Shown here: piece by piece, positions 1 through 12,756 of the stretch
Numbering within the stretch: position 1 is the stretch's first letter
How the letters are laid out: each line of letters starts with the position of its first letter
Origin: Puffinus mauretanicus
Taxonomy: Eukaryota > Chordata > Aves > Procellariiformes > Procellariidae
Assembly: GCA_023333565.1 (NCBI GenBank)
Contig: JAJKFH010000115.1
Span: 2,790,001-2,854,000 of the forward strand
Direction of reading: 5' to 3'
Length of the DNA stretch: 64,000 nucleotides
Position numbers and translations under genes: made by a program
The notes under the pieces: model-generated
What the model was told of the DNA's origin: nothing
Databases searched by the model: none
The model's input: the letters and a program-made list of their open reading frames with translations, nothing else

Positions 1-1240
1 GAGACAATGTATTAGTCCTAGACTCCTGTCTTACTTGGATTATGTGTCCCTTTTTTTGTTGTTGTTTTTATGTTGGCTGTGTTATATGATACATTACCAT
101 CTCAATTTATCACCATCTTCATTCTTCTAGGAAGATTAGAGGAAGGGAAAAGGAGAGCTCTCATTTCTCTTCACCACCTTCTCTGCAGAATGGCTCAATA
201 TTCTAGTAAAGAGGAGCTTAGCTTTCCATCTAGTGACTGGTGGCAAAAGGCCCTAGGTAAGCATGTACAACAGTCACCCAAACAGAAAAATAACTGAACA
301 ATTTGGGCAATAAGATCATAGGAAGAACAAAAAGGAAGACTGGGATTAGCGACAGCTCTGGCTATCTATCTGCTATGTGTATTAGTGCCTTATACATCTA
401 ATAAAAAGAAGGTGTCAAAAGTTTCAATATCGAATAAAAGTATGATTTAATAAGCGTAACAGAGACTTAGAGAAATTATTCAAATGGTGATTTCATATTA
501 AATGATGTGAGCTATTTGGGAAGGATAGTGTTAAAAAAGAGAAGTTATTCCTTTGTATATCAAGGATGTGACTGTTCCCTCTGAAGTCCAATATGCAAAG
601 GAGGTTAGAACTGAAGAAATTCTGGCTAATACCAGAAAAAAAAGCACTAAAACCTGGCAGTATGCTGGGGATCTACTGTAAATCTTGAAACTGGAATCAG
701 CTGAACAAGGCTTACCGGTGATTTCCAGCACAGGATAACACTGTTAATTAAGAAGCAGAATCTGCAGGATTTGTAACTACAGAACCAACCTTAAGATAAA
801 CAAATACCTTATTTATTCTGCTCCCTATATTATTACATTGTTTAATGAACCATACCATTTGATTTAGACAAATATGGCATAAGATACATTTTATGCATCT
901 TGTGACTTTATAAATATGGCATATATTCAAAATATTAAGTAATTCATCTAAAGCATTGCTTCCTTCAGGGCAGCAGACCCCTATACGGAGATGACTGACT
1001 TGCTTTTATTTATCAAATTTACTAGATAGGGATTTTTCTAGCCTGCACACTAAAGCATAAAACTCGTATTTCCCTGACAAGCAGTCTCAGATAGTTCGAA
1101 AAGCTTAAAACTGCCGGACTCATTCTCTTCTTGTTAAAGATTTAACTACAGAGGCACCTGCTAAGAAAAAAAAAAAAGAGAACAAATGCTATCTAGCAAG
1201 TTCTTGTTATTCATCAGTGACGACTTTTTGATATAAAAAC
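1..1240. other. Unannotated AT-rich DNA, no gene seen
   Basis: No exon, RNA gene or recognisable repeat is supported here. Open frames are short (the longest is about 75 codons) and have no family resemblance. There is a short A-run near 1166-1178. The stretch is probably intergenic or intronic. Confidence 0.55.
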
Positions 1241-2394
1241 CAGAGAAACCAATCTAAGTGTGGTTGTCACCAATCCTATGGAAGGAGCTGGTTAAGAAGA
1301 AGCTGGGGGCTCACGGCTTAGAAAGGTACACTCTTCGCTGGGTGAAAAACTGGCTGGACGGCCGAGCCCAGAGAGTTGTGGTGAATGGAGTTAAATCCAG
1401 TTGGCGGCCGGTCACAAGCGGTGTTCCCCAGGGCTCAGTTTTGGGGCCGGTCTTGTTCAATATCTTTATCAATGATCTGGATGAGGGGATCGAGTGCTCC
1501 CTCACTAAGTTTGCAGATGACACCAAGTTGGGCAGGAGTGTTGATCTGCTGGAGGGTAGGAAGGCTCTGCAGAGGGACCTGGACAGGCTGGATCGATGGG
1601 CCAAGGCCAATTGTTTGAGCTTCAACAAGGCCACGTGCCGGGTCCTGCACTTGGGTCACAACAACTCCAGGCAACGCTACAGGCTTGGGGAAGAGTGGCT
1701 GGAAAGCTGCCCAGAGGAAAAGGACCTGGGGGTGCTGGCTGGCAGCCGGCTGAATATGAGCCGGCAGTGTGCCCAGGTGGCCAAAAAGGCCAACGGCATC
1801 CTGGCCTGTATCAGAAACAGTGTGACCAGCAGGAGCAGGGAGGTGATCGTGCCCCTGTACTCGGCACTGGTGAGGCCGCACCTCGAATACTGTGTTCAGT
1901 TTTGGGCCCCTCATTACAAGAAGTACATGGAGGTGCTGGAGCGTGTCCAGAGAAGGTCAACGAAGCTGGTGAAGGGTCTGGAGCACAAGTCTTATGAGGA
2001 GCGGCTGAGGGAAATGGGGTTGTTTAGTCTGGAGAAGAGGAGGCTCAGGGGAGACCTTATCGCTCTCTACAACTACCTGAAAGGAGGTTGTAGTGAGGTG
2101 GGTGTTGGTCTCTTCTCCCAAGTAACTAGTGATAGGATGAGAGGAAATGGCCTCAAGTTGCGCCAGGGGAGGTTTAGATTGGACATTAGGAAAAATTTTT
2201 TTACTGAAAGAGTGGTCAGGCCTTGGAACAGGCTGCCCAGGGAAGTGGTTGAGTCACCATCCCTGGCAGTATTTCAAAGACGTGTAGATGAGGCGTTTAG
2301 GGACATGGTTTAGTGGGCATGGTGGTGTTGAGTTGACGGTTGGACTCGATGATCTTAGAGGTCTTTTCCAACCTTAATGATTCTATGATTCTAA
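1241..2394 (+). mobile_element. CR1 LINE, 5'-truncated, young copy
   Basis: This is a chicken-repeat-1 (CR1) non-LTR retrotransposon copied by target-primed reverse transcription. The 3' end shows the CR1 hallmark: a short untranslated tail with GGTTGGACTCGATGATCTTAG followed by an ATGATTCTATGATTCTA terminus and no poly(A). The 5' end is truncated near 1241, inside the reverse-transcriptase domain, so the endonuclease domain and first RT motifs are absent. 5' truncation is normal for LINE insertions. No target-site duplication was found, which is also usual for CR1. The intact reading frame implies fairly recent insertion compared with the copy at 15030-16120. The left boundary is uncertain by about 20 bp. 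Confidence 0.93.
1258..2313 (+). pseudogene. CR1 ORF2 C-terminal fragment (reverse transcriptase)
   Basis: This is the C-terminal 351 codons of the CR1 ORF2 polyprotein, open from just after a TAA at 1255 to a stop at 2313. There is no native start: the frame opens at a GTG inside the truncated RT domain, so it is a dead 5' fragment rather than a gene. Visible motifs are GVPQGS at residues 55-60 (RT motif with the fingers/palm Q-G pair) and the catalytic FADD box at residues 85-88, both intact. Beyond these come the CR1 C-terminal landmarks [33 protein letters not shown] and [19 protein letters not shown] complete CR1 ORF2 is roughly 900-1000 residues, with an N-terminal APE-type endonuclease that is missing here. 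The absence of any stop or frameshift over 1 kb is notable. Confidence 0.92.
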
Positions 2395-4600
2395 GAAGGT
2401 GAAGATGAGGGGCAAGACAGACAGGAGAGAGACCCTTGGACAGGGGTAAAAGCATAACAGTAAACCAAAAACAGACATCTTCAAGGAACATCCAGAGAAC
2501 GTAGGTGGAAATAATCATCTGCAAATATTCAGGATGTGGGACAACTGGTCGTCCTCTTGAAGAGGAACTGGCCGTTACAGTATGTCACAAAGCTGAGCAG
2601 GCATCAAGAATGTGATGCTATAACAGAAAAGGCAGAAGTCGTACTAAAATACACAAACAAAGGGGATACTGCCTGTGAAAAACTGAAAAAGATCCATCTA
2701 TTTTACTACACAATTTTGTAAGATACTGGTCACTGAGGAATGTACTGCGATCAGCCTTGGGAATCCCAGGCTGGGAGAGTAGTAGATGACTTAAAGAGAG
2801 TTCTGAGAAGAGGAATAAGAATGAACACATGCTGAGAAAGTGTGACGTAGGTAGAAAGGGAAAAAAACCCGGAACAGCTACTTGATCTAGAAAAGAGTAG
2901 ACTGAAGAGGGTGAGGAAAAGCTGTCATAACAGCTTTCAGATACATGACAAGCTCCTGCAAAGAAGGATGCTCTCTGTGACCTTTCTGAATGGCCCTCTA
3001 TAAACGTGTAGTTCCATGTCTGTGATGAATACAATGAGAAGACTTGGGATTAAACTGCAGCAAAGGTCATTCAGGTTAGATAAAAAAAAAATCTTCATAA
3101 CAGTAAAACACTGGTATGGATTTCCTGGAAATGTCATGATTACGTTAGATGAATATATCTGAAATGACACAGATATATTTGGTCTTAGCGGGCACAGGGC
3201 ATGGACAATATTACTATTGAAGCTCTTCTCAGATTTACATTTTTGTGATTTTTCTGGATTGACAGAGGTTCCAAATGGAATAAAACTAACTTTGATATAC
3301 AGCAAATATTAATAGATATAAGAGACAAGCAAAAAATGCCCACAAATCTCACTGAACAAAATTCTGCAGTGTCATTTTCCAGATGATTATGTCACCATTA
3401 TGGGTCTACATGCTGCATGTATAGAGTCCACATAGTTTAGCTGAATCAAAAGCCAACCAAGAAATAACAGAAATTTAGAGATATGCAACCAATTAATGTT
3501 TAGGTTATGGAATTACATAATGGACTATTGAGCCAGAGTGTCGTCCAGGATAGCGTAAATCATACTCGCACACAAAGGAAATCATGCTGCTCAACATTAT
3601 TGAGTTACATGGGCCTCTGCAGTTTGTCACAACAGGTTTCAAGATGGCAATGCTCTCTGGAAGCTTTTCTAACAAATATACATCCCGCCCTGGATCAACT
3701 TGTTTGCTGTGGCTGAATCTTCATTTTGCTACAGGGAAAGGTATAATTTGCGATTGCTATGTGCAGTCACTGGTTCCTTGCATCAGTGAACAAGAGAGCA
3801 GTCAGGGAAGAAAATGTGACTTCAAAAACACTAAGGTGTTTAAAGTGCCCTGACTTCCTCTACTGCTTGTTCTGATGATGTGTTGCCTTGGGAATGCACA
3901 AAAGCAATAGTTTCTTTCCTGCACCTGTGATCTGCTTGACACAAAGAGCACTGATTAGCTACCAGGGAGCTATGAATCACGTTCCAGTTCTGTTGACCAG
4001 TTAATATTCACCTCGGGGGGGAGGTAACATGCCACTGATGTGCTAATGTACAACAGAAACTTATGATCTTGCCCATTCAGACAGCAGTACCCCATCCCTC
4101 TCCCATACCCTGCTTCTGAAATATATTCCCTGTGCAGGAACCAGGGAGTTGGTTCCATCAGCTGTAGAAATGATGACTTTTCCATTGGGAGGATGTTTTG
4201 GTTTTGCTCCTTTCTGACTTCTTGCTTGAAGGCAGCCGATATGGCTGTGTGTGTCTAAAAGGTGCCCACTGAGCTTCTAACAGGCTTCAAGATCTCTGAG
4301 CAGTCAAGGTCTGCTGCTAATGGTTACAATAGGTAACAGGTCCTCCCTTTGGCCTGCCACTTAAAGAAGGGAGAAGGAAAGCAGGTGACATTGAAAAAGG
4401 ATGCTTGCTGGCACAGAAAAAAGGAGAACCATTGCTCTTAAATGGGAAGAGACAGACTGCTGCTGGAGGGGAAATCTGTAAAGGGGTCCTGAACCTGGAT
4501 CCAGCTGCTGCAGCTGGTAACATGGGACCACCCTGCTCCAGAGGTAGCTTTGCTGAAAAATAAAGGAAAAAATATTATTTAGGGGCAGGAGTTCATGGCC
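2395..4600. other. Unannotated DNA, no gene seen
   Basis: No recognisable element was found. Frames of up to 138 codons exist on the minus strand (about 2618-3034), but they lack family motifs and splice context. A short G-run lies near 4014-4022. Confidence 0.5.
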
Positions 4601-4656
4601 TAACAGCTAACACTGTTAAAAGTGTTAAAAGTGTTACCTAATAGTGTTAGCTGTTA
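4601..4656. repeat. Perfect 14-bp inverted repeat (hairpin)
   Basis: TAACAGCTAACACT at 4601-4614 is matched exactly by its reverse complement at 4643-4656. The 28-nt loop contains the direct repeat GTTAAAAGT twice. A hairpin or cruciform is possible. No transposon family is recognised, and no target-site duplication flanks it. Confidence 0.85.
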
Positions 4657-4664
4657 CCACTGTT

Positions 4665-4702
4665 GTTTATGTTATGTTATGTTATGTTATGTTATGTTAT
4701 GT
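4665..4702 (+). repeat. (GTTAT)n microsatellite
   Basis: About seven tandem GTTAT units follow directly behind the 14-bp inverted repeat. The first unit is imperfect (GTTTAT). Confidence 0.95.
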
Positions 4703-7657
4703 CATATGTCTCTGAAAATCTCACCCTTATTCAGCATCGGTATGCGCTCTTGTGAAACACTGAATATATGAAGCAAAGCAGCTGGGGCACTGTATCTGTT
4801 GTGTTTAAATTCAGAAATGTTCTAATAATTTACTAATTAAGTTTTACTAAGTTGAGAAATAAGTGAGAAGAGCAGGGGCTCAATGACATTTTGCATATAA
4901 TACTCAAGTCCTTTGTACTTAATACTTGGGTTTGTTCTAACTTTTCCTTTATCCCTGCTGCCACCAACATGCATTTTAAAAGCTTGCATGGGATTTATTC
5001 TTTTTGTTTCCATGGCAGCAATAAGACTGATCTCTCAGATATGGAAATCTCCATTTATTCTGAAAATTGTTTCCTGGCATAATGGTCTTGGATCAGAATC
5101 TAGCAATTGAATATACAGGAACTTTATCTTTACATATATCATGTATAGATTTCTTTTTATATGTAGTCAAGGACAGAGACATTTATCCTGCTTCCTGGGC
5201 TATCAATTGCACTAGTTGATGTTTTTGTTGTGCTTCAATTTCTATCTTGAATTAGGAGTTAACTATTTTGCTGGTCTTTGGACTAGTATAACCACATTTT
5301 TGGCTGTGCAGCTTGTGGCATTTCTGTTTCCAGTAAAATTAATGCAAATTTTGTACTTCAACAGAGAAAAGCAAGAGCACATCTGCTATTTAGCGTATTT
5401 GATCATTTTAGTTGAATGATGATAGACTTTGCAGGGAATTATTTATCTGGTTTTGTGGATTCTTCTTCCAATCAGTTATTCAAAAAGTTACAGATGATAT
5501 TTTTGTTGTATTTATGTTGGGCTCAATTTTATTTTACAAAGCTCTTAATTAATCTTGCAAATCAATAGGGAAAAAAAATCCCTTTGCCTTGCTTGCTAAG
5601 CCTCTATTTTATTTGTAATTCCTTCTTATCCTTGATTAAAATTGAAATCAAATAGATTTGCCTGCAAACATAAGGGAAATCAAGCTCAGACACCTGAGTA
5701 GAAGTGAAATTGGACCAGGAATAAATGCTTCTAGGTTAGCGACTGCAGTGAGGTGAATGACAGAGGTGGGGGTGAAGAAAGAGAAGTTCTGTGACGATGT
5801 CCTCAGTGTTTCCTATGGTCAGCAACTCCAGCTTTTTTTCGTACACTGTGTAACCTTTCAACCTCTGACATAGTAATAGGTTAAGCTATGAAATGCCACT
5901 CATTTACATGAGGGTAAAATATTCAAATGACTTGCTAAAGGAGCTTAAAGCACTATAATTAACCCATCACAAAATTTAATATACTGCAAATGCTTTTTAA
6001 AGTTTAAGCTACTAATGACGCTCAGCATGCATTAACATTTTCTCCATTTTTTATGTGTCGTGCATCAGTGGTTAGATAAACACTCTGATTACCATCAGTT
6101 TTATGTCATTTTGAGAGTCCAAGTTGATAACTGCCATTAATCACAATCTCAGTGGCACGGCACTTTGAGCATCTCTACCACAGAGCTCTGACAGCAGTGA
6201 CCAATAAGGGACATAACGTGTTCTGGTGAATACAAAATGATGTGCTTCATTGCTTTATACCCCCAGACCATTTCAACCACAGAGAGCCTCCAAGAACCAT
6301 GAATATTAGGGAGACTGTTGTACTAAGGATAGGTTTTTTCCCTTGGGAGGTAAAATACAAACTTGTAGTGATTAAACTGATAGTGGCTTTGTTCATGCTC
6401 ATTCATATTGTACCAACTATGATAAAAGCCCTCTGGTCTGTGAGGACGTATTTTTTAACTGAGAGTCAGAGAGAGATAAGCTGTTGCAGGAAAAGTAAGC
6501 TATGCACTAACAAATATTTAGGAAAAATACCAATACTGGGAATATCATTATCAGGAATTGTTCATACCAGAATTTTGGTCCTGATTCAGCAATTTTCACA
6601 ATATTCTCAGTTTGACAATGAAACAACAACTGAACATGAAGCTTCTGAAACAAAGACAAAATTTAACATGAATTATTTCAAGCTTCATGATTTTGATAGC
6701 TTGTCCGTGATTCTTTTTTTTTTTTTTTTTGAGAGCAGAAGGGAGGAACTAGTTTGTGCTTCTTTGGACATTGAGCTGATATTACTGACTCTACATATAC
6801 AGATGTTGTGAGCTATCAGATCTGTTATGATTTATCTATAAGAAAATGTGAGTTCATTCACATGCATTTTGGTGACTACCTGAATGTTTATGTATATGCT
6901 GTAGTTCCTTTAACATATGTCAAATCCATTATATATTTAAAAGACATTTTTTCTCATTCTCTAGACACTTCTTCAACAGTTCAGATGGACCCATTAATAG
7001 GTCACTGAGGAAGTTACAAACTGAAGCAGTTAGATTGATGTTTCTCTGTTATATCAACATCATTCAATAGAGGAAAGTCAATCATTATTAATGTAATTGA
7101 AACAATTTGGGGAGGGAAGATGAAGTAAAAAATTGAACTTTATTATAACTTTGTACGTGCCATGTTAAAGAGATTCCATATGTAACATATGTAACAATTA
7201 TTCTACTTAATGATAAAACTTTTTATTTTATAGATATAAACTATCATTCCTTAGTTTGAACATTACTGTTCATGTAAGATTAATGTTGCTGCATGCAACA
7301 TCACACTAAACACAAAAAGTATAAGACAAACTTGCAAATTTCAGAGCCTTATGGAATAAATCTATGGGATGTATAAAAAGGCTGAAGAAGTAAGTGAAAT
7401 TGAAGTTTATTGTTCTTAAAGGTGTTTAAAATCGGGATATATGTTGTTATGAATAGAAACTGACTTAGCCTATATTCAGTCGTCTTACTTTTAGACAAGA
7501 TATTCATTTTTTAATTTTTAATATTTACAGCCATTCTTCTCCAATTTATGTGACTGACCTTCTTCATAGTTCATTAACATAGAACTTTTTATTGTCTTTT
7601 GAACTGACCATACTTTTGCCCTAACATAAAACGATAACAATTTTCATAGCCTATGAT
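4703..7657. other. Unannotated AT-rich DNA
   Basis: No gene is supported. The most open frame is at 6299-6811 (listed separately). A poly-T run lies at about 6715-6730. The phrase TCCTGATTCAGCA at about 6573 resembles the start of an ancient amniote palindromic repeat but is too short to call. Confidence 0.5.
6299..6811 (+). other. Orphan open frame, 170 codons from ATG
   Basis: This is the longest frame in the window that is not part of a transposon. It is open from a GTG at 6242, and the first ATG is at 6299. The product would have a hydrophobic segment near its start (LVVIKLIVALFMLIHIV) and a run of phenylalanines encoded by a poly-T tract, which is typical of chance translation of low-complexity DNA. 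I recognise no domain and no promoter. It is most likely a chance frame. An avian orphan or lncRNA-embedded frame cannot be excluded. Confidence 0.12.
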
Positions 7658-7711
7658 ACTGAGGAGGTCAGACTAGATTAGCTAAAGGTCTCTTTTGGCC
7701 TTAAAAAACCC
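7658..7711 (+). mobile_element. Ancient CR1-type LINE 3'-end remnant
   Basis: The stretch GAGGAGGTCAGACTAGATTA followed by CTAAAGGTCTCTTTTGGCCTT matches the general form of an old CR1 3' tail (GTCAGACTAGATGATCT, then GGTCCCTTCTGGCCTT). It is diverged and short, so the subfamily cannot be named. Confidence 0.6.
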
Positions 7712-10700
7712 TTATGTAGCATTTTTTTTTGCTGGAAATGTCATAACAATCCTGTCTGATTCCATGTTATTAAATTAAATTATATGCCTATAGAAAGCTA
7801 ACTTGTTTCTTAAAAAGTAAAACTAAATAAAAAATACTACATGTAAACATACGAGGCGCATTTTGAGCACTCTATCTTATTCTTTTCTGACTAGGTTTTT
7901 ACCTACTATCCACAGTGACTGTGTTTCTTGCAGGCATATGCTAAGGAATACATTTCATCTCTCCAGGCAAAGAAAGGCATGTACTTTCTTTACTGAAGTA
8001 GCTTCTTAGTAAATGTTTCTGGTTTTTTTTATTTGGAGCTTTTGTTTTTTTTGTAATATGGTGTTTTGCTTCAAGTTAATATGTAGCTATGCATTTGTTT
8101 AGTTAGAACGGTAAGGTTGGAAAAAAAACCACAGCCATGCCTCTCATCTGAGTAGAAAGTGCTAAAACACATAACAAACTCCTAGGAAAATCTGTGTATT
8201 GGTAAGTTTCATCTCCTTCATAAGATGACATTTTCCTCTTTGAATAAAAGGAGGGCATGCCGATCATGACCTCTGGCCTGGAGGGAGTGTTTTTCACTGT
8301 CCTGAGCCCCAGATGTGTAGTTTTGTTGGCGATAAAGGCAAGGCCATAACTTCAATTCCAGAAAGACTACACGGCAGCACTCACTTTCTAGAGCCCTGTC
8401 CTCTCCTTCTGTCTTACCTTGCTCAGATTTCTTTTATTCATGAGAAGATCTCATGCAAACACTGGGTCAATCTTGAAGTAAATCATGTGGCTGCACATTG
8501 TAGCAGGCAGGCAGGCTTATGTGGCACATCCCCAGGTCTCCTGAAGGTTACAAGTAAATTCTAAAAATATATCAATATTTAATCCTTGTGAGGACCCTAG
8601 TAACAGGAAATATAGGATCCTATTACAACACAAGAGGATGGACCTTTATGGGAGGACTGAAACCATTTTTAACATACTTTTCCTTTAAAGGGAGGAGGTA
8701 GGATCTGCTAATCAGTCAGATCAAACACTATAAAGAGGATCAGGAATGGAGAACAGATGTTTGCCCTTTTCTGCTCACTGGATGGATCAGCCAGCAGTGC
8801 CATTCTAGTTCATTTCCTTGTCCTGGAATGAATCCCAGTTGTGCCAGATGCAGATAATTAGGTAAATACATGTAAAATATGCATTATATCATATCTTACA
8901 TGCATATATAACTTTCATACAACACAAAAGGCAGACATTTGGTAGCTTCTGTGTGGGTATGCTCATTCTGCAGCTGAAATCTGCTCTGTGTACATGAAAT
9001 TTACTTTTCGAACTGTGAATTTAGTGAATCTACAACTGAAGACAGTGACAAGGTATAGGTTGTGAATTAGGAACGAATAGCTCATTTTCTGTCTCTTTCC
9101 ACTATACCACAAAGTATGTTCTTGAAAAGTAAAGAAACATCAAATAAAAGATATTTTAGAGATGCATTCACTCCTGTTTTCCCCTGCACTCAAAACATGA
9201 TAAACTTTTCAATTTTAATTTTGCAGTATTCTGAATCATAAGGCAGAAAACATGATATAAAAGGCTAGATAAAAATAAAAGTATTGCTGTATTCATCCTG
9301 CCTTCAGTTTAGAGTGCTTCCTGCTTATATTTTTCCAGAAATTTCCCTTTACAAATTAGAATTGGAGAATCCTTATATTTTTTTTAAATCAAAGTTCAGA
9401 CTCTCATAAATGTAGTACTTAAATTATTGAGTGGGGAAAAACAAAACAAAACTCACCAACCCCCCCCCCCCCCAAACAACAAAAACCCCTTAGATATTGA
9501 AATTTTGATTCAGTGTAAAAATATAGTCATTTTTTCCCGAAGTTCTCCGCAAAATATAAGCTAAGGAACAACGAGATTGCCTCACACAAAATCATAAGAA
9601 ATATACCACTTTAAAGTTTTGCCAAAGCATAAAGATTTTTTGAAAGCTTTGTGTTTGCATTTGTTTTAACAGGTTTTGAAATATCATATTGTTGTGACTG
9701 TGACAGTATTTCTATGTGGTTATTTTTTTTATCTTAACACAGATATTTATTATAAGCACTAATAGTTTTAATTGTAGTTTGTCTATATTCAGAGACCTTT
9801 AGGTGTCTCATGTAAGACTATTTATAACGTTGCTAAAGACACACAATCACCTTTGAGTCCATTCTGTTATGTGGGGTAATTAAGCACAAACACTTGACAC
9901 CATTTTTGTTTTAATCCTAATCACTTTACCTGTCTGAATTATCAACCCCAAAAAGTGAAAAATATCCTCAGGCCATCATTCCCATTCTGTCTAACCTGGG
10001 TGGTGGAAGATTTACTGAAACCCTCTTTTAGCAAATTCTTGGATTATATACCTGTGCCTCAGGTACTTCTGTGCTATCCAGTTTTCTGCATCTGTGAGTG
10101 TTCTTTCAGAAAAAAAATCCAAGTTCAAATGTGGTTTATGATGCTTTAGCTTGTGTTGTCTGAAACAGTTAAGTATTTCACAAAAATCAAATTAAAAGGT
10201 GACATTTTCTAGCTTTTTCACTATCTGTGCTAGAGATTGCTTGAGTGCATCTTTGCCAAAGCAGAGGATTTGGCTCACAGATTTTAAATGGTGTGAGCAT
10301 TTTGGTTCTAAATATTACTATCGGTTCAAGTTGGATTGCTTGGAAAGATAAGTTTCAATGTGTGATAGGGTTTTCTAGGTGGGTGTGATCACCACCTCTG
10401 TGGCACTCCAAAGTGTCATTTGGTTTTATTTGGCTTTATCAGGGCTGTGCATTCAGCTGTCTACTACTCCTGCATTGATAAGCAAAACCCTAAATGAAGC
10501 TTTGTGTGGAAACCATCAGAATTTAAGATCATGTACATGAACTGTACTGTTGGAAATGCTATCTGTCAAGTGATACATACCTTACACTTCAGCTGCCCTC
10601 TCTCAACTACCATTCTTAATATCCAGGATCCTCTGCAACATAACTTATGGTTTTTCCATCAAAGGACATTTCTGTATGGTCATTTTTCCCTAACCCTAGT

Positions 10701-12660
10701 AACTTGTTTCTCACAGTTGGTATGGTATTTCACCTTTGAAATAACACATGTTGCAAAGGAATTGAAAAGAACAGGTTTTTGTGTTTCAGCTGCTGCCAAC
10801 CAACTGCTCATTTTTGATTCCATAGAGTGTGGTAGATAAAAAAGATTATATACCATGTTTTCATTTCTTCCCCTTGGGGTAATCACCATCTGTTAAAATT
10901 GATAGAAACACTGCAGTTTTAAGCACAGTAAAATACTAGTTTTACTTGAGCTTATTTTAAGATCCAATGTCTGTTAACACCTGATAGGGCTGTAGCAAGT
11001 TGTCAAAAATTTAAAAAAAAATCACCAACTCCTCAATTTGCCATATATAGTAGAAAATTTTAAATGAATGAACTAGTGGCTAGTGGCTAGTTTTCTTCTT
11101 GGGGCACACTCAGGTATTCCTGTACTTCCTAAGTATCCCTCATTTCTGGAAGTGTAAGGAGTAAATTGTAACCTGTGTTACTGATAATACAACCAACAGA
11201 AAGGATAATATGCAAACAAAAGGTTCGACTATATCTTTCACTATAAAAATACGGTATATGGTAGCAATATACATTAATACACACACTTTCTATATATATC
11301 TGTATAGAAAAATAGGCAATGGATTTCAGATGCCATGTTTTCATAAGGTAAAGATAGAAATCAGTGAAGTTTATGCATTTTCACCTTTTCACATTCACAG
11401 GCAGTATTATTGCATGTATCTTGAGAGTCGAACAAAACTATTAATTGTATCTGAAGGACGCTATGAGCTATTCCTCTATATATACATTTCTCCACACAAG
11501 TTGTCTGTGAAAAAAAATCAAATAACGTTCCTCTAACAAATGCAGTGGAGAAAGCCTATGATATCAGCTTAGTCAAGTGACAATAAGTTAAAACACATTC
11601 TTACTTTACAGTGTTATCACTGTAGTGCTTTCAGTCAGAGTAAGATGATTCATGCTGTATATCCTGGAGCATTAGTAGTGAACATCACACTAACACTTCT
11701 AGCACTTGAACTTTACAACTTATGTTCAAAACTGTTGCAAGTTTGGCAACAAATACCAACAATCTGACTTGAATATCCTTCTATTCTGGGCAGTTAGACC
11801 CTTAAATTGAGACTGATTGATTCTGAGCAACATATGATTGCACTAAATACAAACACAAATGTAGAGGTTAAAATGGGCATAGACTCACTTTATAAAGTGT
11901 TGTCCCATCACATACCTTACGCCAACATGATTTATCTTTGTCATCATGATGTTACTTTGTCTTGTAGTTCTTTATCCTGCAAAAAAACCCCTATCGAAGT
12001 CACTAAATTCACCTGAGATTTCGCCTCCAGAAATAAAGACCAGTATGTTTCTCTTGTATTGGTAACGAACATGTACTCACAACCCCTACAAACCAATCTT
12101 AACACAATCACTTCACTGTATTCATTCTTCCAAAACAAGTCTACTGCAAAACTCCAAAATTTACTCTTTTCTGCAACACTGAGAGATATACACAGAGGCT
12201 GTGTTAAAGCAACTGTATGAAACGAAGTCTCTTCTCCAACCCAGAAACAAAGGTAGTTGAGCAAAGGTGCATTTACAGAAGACTGACAGGAAAGATTGCA
12301 GTGTGAGAGACCCATTTCTCATTTTAACCCTTTTTTCCCTGTGGTATTTTGCTTTAGCTGCTAAAGAAAGTTTTGATTTGACTAAGTTTTCTAGTTACTG
12401 TAATTATCTGTCTTTAAAGGCTTTTGGGAAATACAGGGTTTGTAGGTATCAAGTCCATCATAGCTGATGAAATTAAATGTCAGAAGCCAGAGAAAAATAG
12501 TATCCCCCCCCACTATGGTTGTGTTCAGCGCAGTGTAGAGTAACAGCAAAAGCTGTCACTGTGGGGCCAAGGCATAGCTTTCCAACTTACTCCCTCTCCA
12601 TTAAAAAAAAAAAAAGCAAAAAACAAAACCTCAGAAACACTCATAGAGAGCAAGGGAACA
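7712..12660. other. Unannotated AT-rich DNA
   Basis: No exon, RNA gene or identifiable transposon was found. A 14-nt C-run lies at 9460-9473, and there are several short poly-A or poly-T runs. Frames of 108-123 codons (11210-11536 plus, 11944-12315 minus) have no recognisable motif. Confidence 0.5.
9460..9473 (+). repeat. Poly-C tract
   Basis: About 14 consecutive C residues, flanked by A-rich sequence. This is a simple mononucleotide repeat. Confidence 0.9.
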
Positions 12661-12756
12661 GAATGGATAAATGACTTCCCAGCAGTCACAGACGGGAAGG
12701 TCAAAACAGATATGTGAGCGCAGGTCTGTCAGGCCCTGGGGTTAGCGTCACCACTG
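12661..12756 (+). repeat. Possible ancient MIR/tRNA-core SINE remnant
   Basis: The order of phrases (AAATGACTTCCCAGCAGTCACAG, then AGCGCAGGTCTGTCAGGCCC) loosely follows the conserved core of ancient tRNA-derived SINEs, where 'gacttgcccaaggtcacacag' is followed by 'acccaggtctcctgactcc'. The match is diverged and only suggestive. Confidence 0.3.

Noticed and set aside
1311..1997. Additional frames on both strands over the first CR1
   Set aside because: They are shadows of the CR1 ORF2 frame, which carries all recognisable RT motifs.
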